Below, piece by piece: positions 25,403 to 34,331 of a DNA stretch of 64,000 bases. The notes below the pieces were generated by a model that was not told where the DNA came from, ran no database searches, and saw only the letters and a program-made list of their open reading frames with translations. The DNA is taken from NCBI RefSeq assembly GCF_002310495.1, contig NZ_CP023344.1:310001-374000 (forward strand), given 5' to 3'. Within the stretch, counting starts at the first letter, position 1. Every line of letters starts with the position of its first letter. The stretch is from Nibricoccus aquaticus (GTDB taxonomy: Bacteria > Verrucomicrobiota > Verrucomicrobiia > Opitutales > Opitutaceae). A program made the translations under genes and the position numbers.

Positions 25403-28400
25403 ATGAAAACCAATTCTCAAGGCTCCATTCTTTCGGGTGTGCTGATGTCCACCCTCTTCGTCGCCATCATCTCTGCATCCGTGTTGAGCCTCATCAACAC
25501 CCAGCGCCGCGTGAACCTCCAACGCGAGGTCCAGCTCCAGGCCAACGCCGCAGCAGAGACCGCCCTCGATTACGCCTACTCATATATCATCAACGATATT
25601 CAGCAAAACACCCTCGCCAACGCGGGCACCATCCCCTCGACCGGCTACAGAACTTTCACCTTTCCCACCGCCGTTGAGGACTTCCTCCTCGGCACCATCA
25701 CCCTCCAGTCCGGCCTCCAGGCCAAACCCGGCGTCACCACACTCACCGGCCTTGAGGTCCGCGTCCTCGCTCCTCGCAATAAAAAGCGCTACCGCGTTGA
25801 CGGCAAAGACCCCGCCAACGCCACCGACCCGAATAAAGATCAGTGGGTAAACGAAAGCCTCGTCCCCATCGTCGCCAGAATCACCGCCCGTCACGGCACC
25901 CAGGAGTACACCGCCTATGTCCACAAGGGCATCTCCTCCCGCGAAATCGCCCTCTTCCAGTACTCCATTTTCTTCCAGGGCCAGCTCCACCTCCACCGCG
26001 GCTTCCGCCCGATGGGTGGCGTTCACGCCAACGGCAACCTCTTCCTCAACGCCCACAACGGCGACGGTGCCATCTATAACGGTGCCGTCACTACCGCCGC
26101 TAACTTCTACCGCGGCTCTACCTTCGACAGCGGCGGCACCGGTGCCGACTCCTTCGGCTACACCCCCGTCAATGCCGCCGGCCAGCTCGACTTCACCATC
26201 GCCGGCGTGAACCCCGTCGCCACCGGCGGCTCCGGTGATCTAAAAATCTACACCGAAAGCCCCGGCAACGTGCACACATACGTGCCTCTCACCAACACCC
26301 TGGACAGCCGCCTCGTCTCGTGGAAAGACGACGCCACCGCTCTCTTCAAAGGTCACCTCGAAGACAAAGCCCACCTGGTCCCTGAGCTCACCCCCGTGGG
26401 CTCCGAAGGCTACCGCCAGGACGTCAAAGCCACCACCGGCGTCAATGAGTTCAACAACTCACCCTACGCTCTCATCGAGCCCAATCTCCCCGTCAGCCAC
26501 GCCTCGCACAAAGCCACCTTGGAAAACTCCCTCCAGGCCAAGGCCAGCCTGATCTTCATCATCGAGCATAACGACCTCACTCCTGCAGCAAACCTGCGCA
26601 CCACCGACGGAGTACCGCCCTCGGCTACAAGCTCCATTGCCGGAGTCGGCAGCGGCAACCCGCTGACCGCCAAAAACGACTATCTCATCGACCCCGACGA
26701 CGACAACGTCATCGGCGGAAACGAACCCCGCATCTCCAACCCATGGAAAACATTCATCGTTCGCGCCTACAAAGTCTCGGCGACTTGGGATCGCAGCTTG
26801 GGCACAGACATTCATGGCCTCGATTCAGGCGGTAATCCTTATCTCATCGCCGTCCCCCTGCCCACCGGTGTCATCGGTGCCGCAAATGCGTCAGTCACTT
26901 CAATCGCAAGCGATGGCGTATTCGAAGACTTCGATGTGACCCTGACCGCCGCCTCGGCTAGCGCCTACACAGGGGCCGGGGTCGATCAGATTAAACTGAT
27001 TCCATCAATTTCCTCCGTCGCCGCCAATCGCACCCTCATCAATCACAACGATCAACGCGTCAGGGTAGATAAAGGCCTCTTCGACTCCCGCATGGGTCGC
27101 GCCGTGGTCCCACTCACGATCGATATAGCGAAACTCAAGTACGTCCTCGAAGCCCCCATTGGTCTCCTCTCAGGTGCCGACCTCGATTTCCGCAACCAAT
27201 TCAACCCAGCCCAAAACATCGGCACCGTGACCGCCCCGCGCACACTTTGGAACGGCCTCGTGTATGTGGAATTTCCCACCTCACTTAATCTTCAGAACGC
27301 CGCCGCCATCCTGCCCACCAACATCCTTCCCGTCACCGGTGCAGGCAACACTGGCAAAAGCCGGCGCTTCGACTACGGCGTGAAGGAGAAACGTCATCCT
27401 GACCGCTGGTTTATCACCGATCACGCATCCCGCGGCGACCGTGCGGACAGCATAGTCACTGCAACCAATCCGAAACCCGGCATCGTCCCCATCGCGCCAG
27501 AACTTCGTGATTACCCCGATTCCAATCACGTGACGCAGAGACCATACGGGCTGCTGCCTCCAACTTCGACCCTGCCCGTCGTCAACATCTTGGCCGCCGA
27601 CTACGGTAAAACCTCCACTATCCTCAACGAGCGTTACGCCATCCCCGCCCTCCAGATCATCAATGGCCGCGAGCTGCCGCATCCAAATACCGGCAACGAC
27701 GAGGAAGGCTTCACCATCGCCACCAACGGCCCCGTTTACCTCGTGGGTAACTATAACTCCGACGGCAACTATCTCACGGGCACTAGCATTACGAACTCCG
27801 CTCCCGATGCCTACTCTGAGAAAGATACCGCCATCACTGAGATTCCCGCCGCCATCTTCTGCGACACCTTCACTATTCTCTCCAACGGTTGGGGATGGAG
27901 CGACGCCACGGTCACCTTAAGTAATCGCAACCGCAGTTTCTACGGAGCCAATAATTCATCCACCGTCGCTAACGCCGAGCCCGGCCGTGTCGGCGGTCCT
28001 CCCGGCCGCCCCATCCGGATTCGTCCATTGTTCAGCCATCCGACAGCCAGAAAGAACGACGGAACCGTAGTCACTCATCCTGCCACTAGTAAATACGTCG
28101 AGATCTCCGCCTGCGTCGCCACTGGTGAATTCCCCATCTTCGAGTTCTTCACCCACTGCTTGGAAAACTGGGCCGGCAGCGGCGCCCCCACCCCCATCAT
28201 TATCAAAGGCTCGATGGTCGGCATGTTTCACAGCGAACTCCAGCACATCAAACAGGCCTACGGCCGCAGTACCGGGTCCGACATCCAGGCCTACTGGCAG
28301 GAACACGGTGCCAACGCCTTCGTCTCCTCTCGCTACCACCGCATGCTCTACGAAGGGAATTTCCCGCCCGGAACCCCGATGGCTTACGTCACCTCTCCCC

Positions 28401-28468
28401 GAGAATTCCGCCTCCTCCGTCAGGGAGACGTTACCGACAACACAGTCATCAGCGACTCCGGCTTCTAA
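25403..28468 (+). CDS. Giant PilX-like secreted protein
   Basis: 1021 residues. The N-terminus (QGSILSGVLMSTLFVAIISA) has a membrane helix of the PilX type, followed by an amphipathic helix (NAAAETALDYAYSYI), as in minor pilins that lack the Glu +5 motif. The remaining 950 residues are beta-rich and Gly/Asn/Ser/Thr-rich without a family I recognise. Length is several times that of PilX (about 200). By analogy with PilY1/PilX assemblies it may sit at a pilus tip or act as an adhesin. It ends two bases before the convergent rdgB stop; no hairpin terminator is evident between them. Confidence 0.75.
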   Translation: MKTNSQGSILSGVLMSTLFVAIISASVLSLINTQRRVNLQREVQLQANAAAETALDYAYSYIINDIQQNTLANAGTIPSTGYRTFTFPTAVEDFLLGTITLQSGLQAKPGVTTLTGLEVRVLAPRNKKRYRVDGKDPANATDPNKDQWVNESLVPIVARITARHGTQEYTAYVHKGISSREIALFQYSIFFQGQLHLHRGFRPMGGVHANGNLFLNAHNGDGAIYNGAVTTAANFYRGSTFDSGGTGADSFGYTPVNAAGQLDFTIAGVNPVATGGSGDLKIYTESPGNVHTYVPLTNTLDSRLVSWKDDATALFKGHLEDKAHLVPELTPVGSEGYRQDVKATTGVNEFNNSPYALIEPNLPVSHASHKATLENSLQAKASLIFIIEHNDLTPAANLRTTDGVPPSATSSIAGVGSGNPLTAKNDYLIDPDDDNVIGGNEPRISNPWKTFIVRAYKVSATWDRSLGTDIHGLDSGGNPYLIAVPLPTGVIGAANASVTSIASDGVFEDFDVTLTAASASAYTGAGVDQIKLIPSISSVAANRTLINHNDQRVRVDKGLFDSRMGRAVVPLTIDIAKLKYVLEAPIGLLSGADLDFRNQFNPAQNIGTVTAPRTLWNGLVYVEFPTSLNLQNAAAILPTNILPVTGAGNTGKSRRFDYGVKEKRHPDRWFITDHASRGDRADSIVTATNPKPGIVPIAPELRDYPDSNHVTQRPYGLLPPTSTLPVVNILAADYGKTSTILNERYAIPALQIINGRELPHPNTGNDEEGFTIATNGPVYLVGNYNSDGNYLTGTSITNSAPDAYSEKDTAITEIPAAIFCDTFTILSNGWGWSDATVTLSNRNRSFYGANNSSTVANAEPGRVGGPPGRPIRIRPLFSHPTARKNDGTVVTHPATSKYVEISACVATGEFPIFEFFTHCLENWAGSGAPTPIIIKGSMVGMFHSELQHIKQAYGRSTGSDIQAYWQEHGANAFVSSRYHRMLYEGNFPPGTPMAYVTSPREFRLLRQGDVTDNTVISDSGF

Positions 28469-28470
28469 AA

Positions 28471-29109
28471 TCAAACCGAGCCATTAGCCCCCAACCACCC
28501 CATCAGCCGCCCCGCCGCCCGCGCCCGGTGGCTGATCTGGTTCTTCAAAGCCTCGCCCAATTCGGCGAGGCTTTCTTTTTCCCCCACCGGCACGAACAAC
28601 GGATCGTACCCAAAACCCGCCCCTCCCCGCGGCTCCACCAACAACGTCCCATACACCCGCTCCTCCACCACCTGCTCCACCCCGCCCGGCCCCAGCAACA
28701 CCAGCACGCACACAAAATGCGCCCCACGTTTTCCGTCCGGCACCCCGCGCATCACTTCCACCAACTTCCTTAAATTCGCCGCCGGATTGCCCTCCGGCCC
28801 CGCGAAGTACGCCGACTCCACGCCCGGAGTTCCGCCCAGCGCATCGACACAAATCCCGCTATCATCCGCCAGCACCCACAGCGTGTCCTTGGAAACTGGC
28901 GACGCCTCCAGCTTCGCCCGCAACGCCACCGCCTTCTTCCGCGCGTTACCGACAAACGTCCCCGTGTCCTCAACCACTTCGGGCATCCCTCCCACCGCCT
29001 TCGCCGAGACAAACTCAACCGCCACGCCCCCCTCCGCCCGCGCCCGATCCGCGATCGCCTGAAACTCCTGCACCTTGTGCGCATTCCCCGACGCTAGATA
29101 GATCTTCAT
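28471..29109 (-). CDS. rdgB: Non-canonical purine NTP pyrophosphatase (RdgB/HAM1)
   Basis: 212 residues. The start MKIYLASGNAHKVQEFQAIA carries the SGNxHK motif. Later motifs are EDTGTFVGNARKKA, ADDSGICVDALGGTPGVESA with the substrate-contacting Asp, and GFGYDPLFVP, followed by SHRARA near the end. It hydrolyses ITP, dITP and XTP to monophosphates, keeping deaminated purines out of DNA. Family length is normal. It is the last gene of the leftward series that begins with the MBL hydrolase, but a 148-bp repeat-rich gap separates it from ribD. Confidence 0.95.
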   Translation of the reverse strand: MKIYLASGNAHKVQEFQAIADRARAEGGVAVEFVSAKAVGGMPEVVEDTGTFVGNARKKAVALRAKLEASPVSKDTLWVLADDSGICVDALGGTPGVESAYFAGPEGNPAANLRKLVEVMRGVPDGKRGAHFVCVLVLLGPGGVEQVVEERVYGTLLVEPRGGAGFGYDPLFVPVGEKESLAELGEALKNQISHRARAAGRLMGWLGANGSV

Positions 29110-29128
29110 AAAAATTCTCTCTGCCGGA

Positions 29129-29212
29129 GCGGCTTCACGCCGCGATCCCTGGAGGGAAGACCTCCGTGTCGTCCGCCTTCTCCGAGGTAGGGCGGGTTAG
29201 CCCTAACCCGCC
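29129..29212. repeat. Cluster of three hairpins between rdgB and ribD
   Basis: Three perfect stems lie in a row: GCGGC/GCCGC (29129-29143, loop TTCAC), GGAGG/CCTCC (29151-29165, loop GAAGA) and GGCGGGTTAG/CTAACCCGCC (29191-29212, loop CC). None has a T tract. They fill most of this gap and look like a composite REP-type element. Confidence 0.6.
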
Positions 29213-29257
29213 GGTTGGACATCGTCCGCTTTCCAGCTAACCGCGCCAGTTCATTGG

Positions 29258-30412
29258 TCATTGCGCCGCGCCCCCCTCATCCACCTGCATCCGCTGCGGA
29301 TAAACCACCCGCCCGCGCATCAACTGATCGTCTCCGAAAACCTCGTGCCGCACGTCCGCCAGCCGCACCGCCTGCTCCAGCTTCTCCGTCCTCAACCCCG
29401 AAAACCCCGCCTTCGCCCGCTCATCGCCCAGCAACAACGGCGCCCGGTACATGAAATAATAATCCACCTCCCGCTCCTGCAAAAATTCACTCACCAGCTG
29501 CGCCCCGCCTTCGAGATACACCCCCGTGATTTTTTCCTCCACGCACTTCTTCCGAAACTCCGCGATCGGCACCCGCTGCGTCGCCGAAGGCAACGCCCAC
29601 ACTTGCACCCCCTGATCGCGCAGCTTCCGCACGTATCCGAGTCCCGCATGCTCCGTCGTCACCACGATCGTCCGCTCGCGAAATCCATCCGTATAAACCT
29701 GCGGCATCACCCGGTCCGACACCGACCGCAATAGTCCGTCGAAAACAAACCGCCACGGACACCACTCCTCCACACCTTCCACCCGCACCGTGAGCTTCGG
29801 ATTGTCCTTCATCACCGTCCCTGCTCCCACCGCGATCGCCGGAAAAAGCCGCCGCCACTTCATCACATCCGCTCGCGCCAATTCCCCCGTGATCCACTTC
29901 GACTCACCTGTGCGCGTCGCGATCTTCCCATCCAGCGTCACCGCCGACTTCGCCGCGATGAGCGGCGTCCGCCGCGCGATCCAGTGATTAAAAATCAAAT
30001 TCAAATCCGCGCATTCCCGCTCCAGCACGCCGCTGACGACCTCCACGCCCGCCTCACTCAACACGCCAAACCCGCGCCCCGCGTGCGCCACAAACGGATC
30101 AGTCGCCCCCACCACCACACGCGCGATCCCCGCCTCTTTAATCGCTTCGCAGCAAGCCCCCGTCCGCCCATGCGTCGAGCACGGCTCCAGCGTCACGTAC
30201 AACACCGCCTTCGGCTTCGGCCTGCGTCCGAGCTTCGCGAGCGCCACCCGCTCCGCATGAGGCCCGCCATCCTGCGCGTGAAACCCCTCCGCCACGATCT
30301 CGTCATCCTCCACGATCACCGCCCCCACCAGCGGATTCGGATGCGTCATTCCCCACGCATTCCGCGCCAACTCCACCGCCCGCTTCATGAACTTTTCGTC
30401 GTTCGCACTCAT
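29258..30412 (-). CDS. ribD: Riboflavin biosynthesis deaminase/reductase
   Basis: 384 residues with both RibD domains. The deaminase (1-150) has PNPLVGAVIV, the zinc ligands His52 in PHAERVAL, Cys78 and Cys87 in PCSTHGRTGACC, and Glu54 as the proton shuttle. The reductase (about 150-370) has KSAVTLDGKIATRTGESKWI and GAGTVMKDNPKLTVR, typical NADPH/substrate segments. It converts the pyrimidine product of GTP cyclohydrolase II to the ribitylamino compound in two steps. Its start overlaps the MBL hydrolase stop by four bases, so the two are coupled. Confidence 0.96.
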   Translation of the reverse strand: MSANDEKFMKRAVELARNAWGMTHPNPLVGAVIVEDDEIVAEGFHAQDGGPHAERVALAKLGRRPKPKAVLYVTLEPCSTHGRTGACCEAIKEAGIARVVVGATDPFVAHAGRGFGVLSEAGVEVVSGVLERECADLNLIFNHWIARRTPLIAAKSAVTLDGKIATRTGESKWITGELARADVMKWRRLFPAIAVGAGTVMKDNPKLTVRVEGVEEWCPWRFVFDGLLRSVSDRVMPQVYTDGFRERTIVVTTEHAGLGYVRKLRDQGVQVWALPSATQRVPIAEFRKKCVEEKITGVYLEGGAQLVSEFLQEREVDYYFMYRAPLLLGDERAKAGFSGLRTEKLEQAVRLADVRHEVFGDDQLMRGRVVYPQRMQVDEGGAAQ

Positions 30413-31044
30413 GGCCGCACGTAAGGATTCCCACGCTTCTCCTTCGCCACCGTTGTCGTCCCTCCATGTCCCGGATACAGCACCGTTGCCTCCGGCAGCG
30501 TATAAATCTGCTCGCGGATCGACTTCTCCAGCAGCGGAAAACTCCCGCCCTCAAAATCCGTCCGCCCCACACTTCCCGCGAAAATCGCGTCCCCCACAAA
30601 TGCCACGCCCTCCTTCGCGAAATAAAACAACACGCTCCCCGGACAATGCCCCGGCACATAACGCACCTCAGCCTCCGCCACCGCAGCCATCCGCTTCTCG
30701 CCCACCGTGAACCAGCCCTCCGGCTTCACCACTTTGAGTCCCAGCGGAAACCCCATCCGCGCCTCCACCACTTCCGGCTGCTCCATCATCGCACGATCCG
30801 CCTCGTGAGCAAAAACCTTCACCCCCGTCGCCGCCGCGATCTCCTCCACACCCTGGATGTGATCGAAATGCCCATGCGTCAGCCACACCTCCTTCAACAC
30901 ACATTTCTCCTTCTCCAAAATCTTCGCCACCATCGCCCACACCCCTAGCGGCGCATCAATCAAAACCGCCTCGCCCCCCGCCTCCGGCGTCAGCAAATAC
31001 GCATTCGTCTGCACCATGCCAGCGGTCATCACATGAATCTTCAT
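30409..31044 (-). CDS. MBL-fold metallohydrolase, glyoxalase II-like
   Basis: 211 residues. The zinc-binding motif THGHFDH is at 56-62, with further ligands in PGHCPGSVLFY (about 132) and the final His in YPGHGG (about 192), and Asp in FVGDAIF. This matches the small YcbL/GloB-like group that hydrolyses thioesters such as lactoylglutathione or other thiol conjugates. It is the first gene of a pair with ribD. The region upstream faces the divergent FAD oxidase gene. Confidence 0.92.
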   Translation of the reverse strand: MKIHVMTAGMVQTNAYLLTPEAGGEAVLIDAPLGVWAMVAKILEKEKCVLKEVWLTHGHFDHIQGVEEIAAATGVKVFAHEADRAMMEQPEVVEARMGFPLGLKVVKPEGWFTVGEKRMAAVAEAEVRYVPGHCPGSVLFYFAKEGVAFVGDAIFAGSVGRTDFEGGSFPLLEKSIREQIYTLPEATVLYPGHGGTTTVAKEKRGNPYVRP

Positions 31045-31152
31045 CGGTAATCACCGCAGCACACGATCACCGCCCTCGACGCGCAAGCCCGCTCTGAACT
31101 CCCGCACTTGCCAGTCAGTCCTTCTGCGGACAATCGCATCAGCGCGTCTCGT

Positions 31153-32595
31153 ATGAATAACCACCCCGCGAGCGACCCCGCCGATCCGCTCCTCGTCAAC
31201 GACCTCCACTCCGCGCTCAACCCCACCCGCGTCGCCCGTATCCTCACGCCTCGCGGCCTCGACGAAATCGTCGCGCTCGTCCGCGAGTCCATCACGGCCA
31301 ATGCCGCACTCTCCCTCTGCGGCGGACGCCACGCCATGGGCGGCCAGCAATTCGGCACCGACACCTGGCTCGTCGATCTGAGTCATCACAACAACGTCCT
31401 CACCTTCGACACCGAGCGCGGTCTCCTCACCGCCGAGTCCGGCATTCAATGGCCCGCCATCATCGCCGCCTGCGCCGCCCACGCCCGCCCCGGCCAGCCC
31501 GCCTGGAGCATCCGCCAGAAACAAACCGGCGCCGACCGCCTCTCCCTCGGCGGCGCCCTCTCCGCCAATATCCACGGCCGCGGCCTCCGCTACCCGCCCA
31601 TCGTCAGCGACGTCGAAGCATTCACGCTCATCGACGCCCGCGGCGACATCCGCCGCTGCTCGCGTAGTGAAAATCCGGATCTCTTCCGCCTCGTCATCGG
31701 CGGCTACGGTCTCTTCGGCATCATCGCCGACGTCACCCTGCGCCTCATCCCGCGCGCCAAAGTCGAGCGCCGCGTCGAGATCCTCACCCTCGACGCTCTC
31801 GTCCGCGTCCCCGAGGAACGCGACACCTCCACCTGGCTCTTCGGCGACTTCCAATACGCCATCGACGAAAACTCTCCCGACTTCCTGAAGCTCGGCGTCT
31901 TCTCCGCCTACCACCGCATCGCCGACGACGAGTCCGTCCCCGACGAACAAAAACAACTCCGCGCCGACGACTGGGAACGCCTCATCCACCTCGCCCACAC
32001 CGACCGCGCCCGCGTCTTCCAGGAATACTCCCGCTATTATCTCTCCACCGACCGACAGCGCTACTGGAGCGACACCCACCAACTCAGCACCTACCTCGAT
32101 CACTACCACGTCGCCCAGGATGAACGCTCCGGCCACGCCCACACCCACCGCGCGAGCGAGATGATCAGCGAGCTCTACGTTCCCCGCGCCTCCCTGACCG
32201 CCTTCATGGAAAAAGCCGCCGCGCTCCTCCGCACCTCCGGCATGGCCGTGATCTACGGCACCATCCGCCTCATCGAGCGCGACGAAGAAACCTTCCTCGC
32301 CTGGGCCCGCGAACCCTGGGCCTGCGTCATCTTCAATCTCCACGTCGATCACACGCCCGACGGACTCGCCCGCGCCGCCGACACGTTCCGAGCCCTCATC
32401 GACACCGCGCTCGCCTTCAATGGCAGCTACTTCCTCACCTACCACCGCTGGGCGCGCCGTGATCAGATCGAGCGCGCCTACCCGCAATTCCGCGAATTTC
32501 TCCGCCTCAAAGATCTCCATGATCCGCACCACCGCTTCCAAAGTGACTCGTGGCGCCACCACCGCACGCTCTTCGCCGCCCCCTCCGACACTTGA
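31153..32595 (+). CDS. FAD-linked oxidase (FAD_binding_4/PCMH type)
   Basis: 480 residues from the ATG at 31153; a TTG at 31108 is the longer option. The N-terminal FAD domain has VARILTPRGLDEIVALVRES, the GGRHAMGGQQFG pyrophosphate loop, and later GGALSANIHGRGLRYPPIV and GGYGLFGIIADVTLRLIPRA. The C-terminal part has no obvious Fe-S cysteines. Relatives oxidise hydroxy acids or sugar lactones. The substrate is not clear. No membrane segment or signal peptide. A long antisense frame at 31051-32562 is a shadow of this gene. Confidence 0.9.
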   Translation: MNNHPASDPADPLLVNDLHSALNPTRVARILTPRGLDEIVALVRESITANAALSLCGGRHAMGGQQFGTDTWLVDLSHHNNVLTFDTERGLLTAESGIQWPAIIAACAAHARPGQPAWSIRQKQTGADRLSLGGALSANIHGRGLRYPPIVSDVEAFTLIDARGDIRRCSRSENPDLFRLVIGGYGLFGIIADVTLRLIPRAKVERRVEILTLDALVRVPEERDTSTWLFGDFQYAIDENSPDFLKLGVFSAYHRIADDESVPDEQKQLRADDWERLIHLAHTDRARVFQEYSRYYLSTDRQRYWSDTHQLSTYLDHYHVAQDERSGHAHTHRASEMISELYVPRASLTAFMEKAAALLRTSGMAVIYGTIRLIERDEETFLAWAREPWACVIFNLHVDHTPDGLARAADTFRALIDTALAFNGSYFLTYHRWARRDQIERAYPQFREFLRLKDLHDPHHRFQSDSWRHHRTLFAAPSDT

Positions 32596-32660
32596 GCGTT
32601 CAATGTTGAGTGTTGAGAGTTAAGCGTTCCCCGGCTCGCGCCCCGCCTTTGCGTCTTCGC
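32593..32660. repeat. Short word repeats between the oxidase gene and leuB
   Basis: A GTTGAGTGTTGAGAGTT run (about 32604-32621) is followed by TTTGCGTCTTCGC at 32648-32660. The second word recurs within the 47.4-48.2 kb repeat region. No gene is present in this 162-bp gap. Confidence 0.5.
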
Positions 32661-32757
32661 CCGCATGATCTCTGTGTCCCAACCCGTACTCCGCTCTACT
32701 CGCTACTAACTTTCCGCCTTCCCTCCCGCTACTCCCGCTCGCTAACGTCCGCCCTTT

Positions 32758-33858
32758 ATGCCGACTCTTAAATTCGCCGTTCTTTCTGGAGACTACATCG
32801 GACCCGAGGTCATGACCGAGGCCCTGCGCGTGCTGGAGCACGTCGCGAAAAAAGAAAACCTCACGCTCTCCTACCAGCACGCCGACGTCGGCGGCGCCGG
32901 CATCGACAACCACGGCAAAGCCCTCCCCGACTCCACGCTCGCCACCTGCCAGCAGGCCGACGCCATTCTCTTCGGCTCCGTCGGCGGACCGAAATGGGAA
33001 AAGCTCCCGCCCAAAGAACAGCCCGAGCGCGCCGCCCTCCTCCCGCTCCGCAAGGCCTTCAATCTCTTCGCCAACATCCGCCCCGGACTCCTCTACAAAG
33101 ACCTCGCCGACGCCTCCCCGCTCAAGTCCGAGCGCATCCCCAACGGCATCGACATCGTCTGCATCCGCGAACTCACCGGCGGCATCTACTTCGGCGCCAA
33201 GTCCACCATCACCCTCGAAAACGGCGAGCAGCAGGCCACCGACACGATGGTTTACAAAACCTCCGAGATCGAACGCATCGCCGAGGCCGCCGCCCAGACC
33301 GCACGCACGCGCAGCAAAAAAATCTGCTCCGTCGACAAGGCCAACGTCCTCGAAACCTCCGTCCTCTGGCGCAAGACCGTCACCGCCTACTTCGCGAAAA
33401 ACCACCCCGACCTCGCGCTGAGCCACATGTACGTGGACAACGCCGCCATGCAGCTCGCGCGCGACCCGAACCAGTTCGACGTGCTCTTCACCGAAAACAT
33501 GTTTGGCGACATCCTCTCCGACGAGATGGCCGTCATCTGCGGCTCGCTCGGCATGATGAGCTCCGCCTCCCTCGGCACGATCCAGAACTCCCACGGCAAA
33601 CCCTTCGGCCTCTTCGAACCCGCCGGCGGCACCGCGCCCGACATTGCCGGCAAAGGCATCGCCAATCCCTGCGCGCAAATCCTCTCCGCCGCGCTCATGT
33701 TCCGCTACAGTTTCGGCCTCGACGCCATCGCCGCGAAGATCGAAGCCGCCGTCCGCAAGACCGTCACCGTGGACCTCGTCCGCACCGGCGACATCGCCTT
33801 CGGCAAACCCGCCGTCGGCACCAAAGCCATGGCCGACGCCATCATCAAAAACCTGTAG
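32758..33858 (+). CDS. leuB: 3-Isopropylmalate dehydrogenase
   Basis: 366 residues, the usual length. It has GDYIGPEVMTEALRVLE at the start, the substrate region LFGSVGGPKWEKLP and the conserved basic residues in VCIRELTGGIYFG, and the metal/NAD site FGDILSDEMAVICGSLGM and EPAGGTAPDIAGKGIANP. It oxidises and decarboxylates 3-isopropylmalate in leucine synthesis. leuA and leuCD are not adjacent. The leader is pyrimidine rich (GTCCGCCCTTT) without a Shine-Dalgarno. Confidence 0.97.
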   Translation: MPTLKFAVLSGDYIGPEVMTEALRVLEHVAKKENLTLSYQHADVGGAGIDNHGKALPDSTLATCQQADAILFGSVGGPKWEKLPPKEQPERAALLPLRKAFNLFANIRPGLLYKDLADASPLKSERIPNGIDIVCIRELTGGIYFGAKSTITLENGEQQATDTMVYKTSEIERIAEAAAQTARTRSKKICSVDKANVLETSVLWRKTVTAYFAKNHPDLALSHMYVDNAAMQLARDPNQFDVLFTENMFGDILSDEMAVICGSLGMMSSASLGTIQNSHGKPFGLFEPAGGTAPDIAGKGIANPCAQILSAALMFRYSFGLDAIAAKIEAAVRKTVTVDLVRTGDIAFGKPAVGTKAMADAIIKNL

Positions 33859-33864
33859 TTCAAA

Positions 33865-33885
33865 TTAACCGCAGAGGCGCGGAGG
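33865..33885 (-). repeat. GCG-word element framing the GxxExxY gene, left copy
   Basis: TTAACCGCAGAGGCGCGGAG plus one G abuts the ATG of the GxxExxY gene. Read on the minus strand it is two CTCNGCG words and a GTTAA tail. It matches the right-hand copy in inverted orientation at 18 of 21 positions. Confidence 0.8.
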
Positions 33886-34305
33886 ATGGAATTAGAGTCA
33901 AAAGCTCTGACCGATAAAATCATCGCAGCCGCGATCGAGGTGCACCGCCACCTCGGTCCCGGCCTGCTGGAGTCTGCCTACGAGGTCTGCCTCGCCGACG
34001 AACTGGAGCGTTCCGGCTTCACTCTGCAACGCCAGATGCCGCTTCCAATCTCCTACAAAGGCCGCCAGCTCGACGCCGCCTATCGCCTCGATTTAGTCGT
34101 CAACAACTCAGTGCTCCTCGAACTCAAATCAGTCTCCCACCTGGAGCCTATCCACGAAGCTCAAGTCCTGACCTACCTCCGTCTCAGTCGACTCCCAATA
34201 GCTCTCCTCATCAATTTCAACGTCCCGTTACTCCGCCACGGCCTCAAACGTTTCGCCCTGACTCAGTCCCTTCCGAACTCCGCGCCCTCCACGCCTCCGC
34301 GGTGA
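33886..34305 (+). CDS. GxxExxY protein, PD-(D/E)XK nuclease-like
   Basis: 139 residues. The family motif is G26-LLE29-SAY32 within VHRHLGPGLLESAYE. A nuclease-like core follows: Asp69 in YRLDLVV, then Glu79 and Lys81 in LLELKSV, spaced like the PD-(D/E)XK site. The family is widespread but its function is unknown. The gene is enclosed by inverted copies of one repeat. The left copy ends at the start codon and supplies a GGAGG too close to serve as a normal ribosome site. The right copy encodes the last residues NSAPSTPPR and the stop. This suggests it moves or spreads together with the repeat. Confidence 0.88.
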   Translation: MELESKALTDKIIAAAIEVHRHLGPGLLESAYEVCLADELERSGFTLQRQMPLPISYKGRQLDAAYRLDLVVNNSVLLELKSVSHLEPIHEAQVLTYLRLSRLPIALLINFNVPLLRHGLKRFALTQSLPNSAPSTPPR

Positions 34306-34306
34306 A
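34276..34306 (+). repeat. GCG-word element framing the GxxExxY gene, right copy
   Basis: It begins AACTCCGCGCCCTCCACGCC and continues TCCGCGGTGAA. It is the inverted counterpart of 33865-33885 and closely matches 48109-48136. It overlaps the end of the coding region, including the stop codon. Confidence 0.8.
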
Positions 34307-34331
34307 ATAAAAAAATCGCTTCGCCCTCCTC

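Noticed and set aside
31051-32562. A 503-codon minus-strand frame
   Set aside because: Antisense shadow of the FAD oxidase gene caused by GC-ending codons; the composition is not protein-like.
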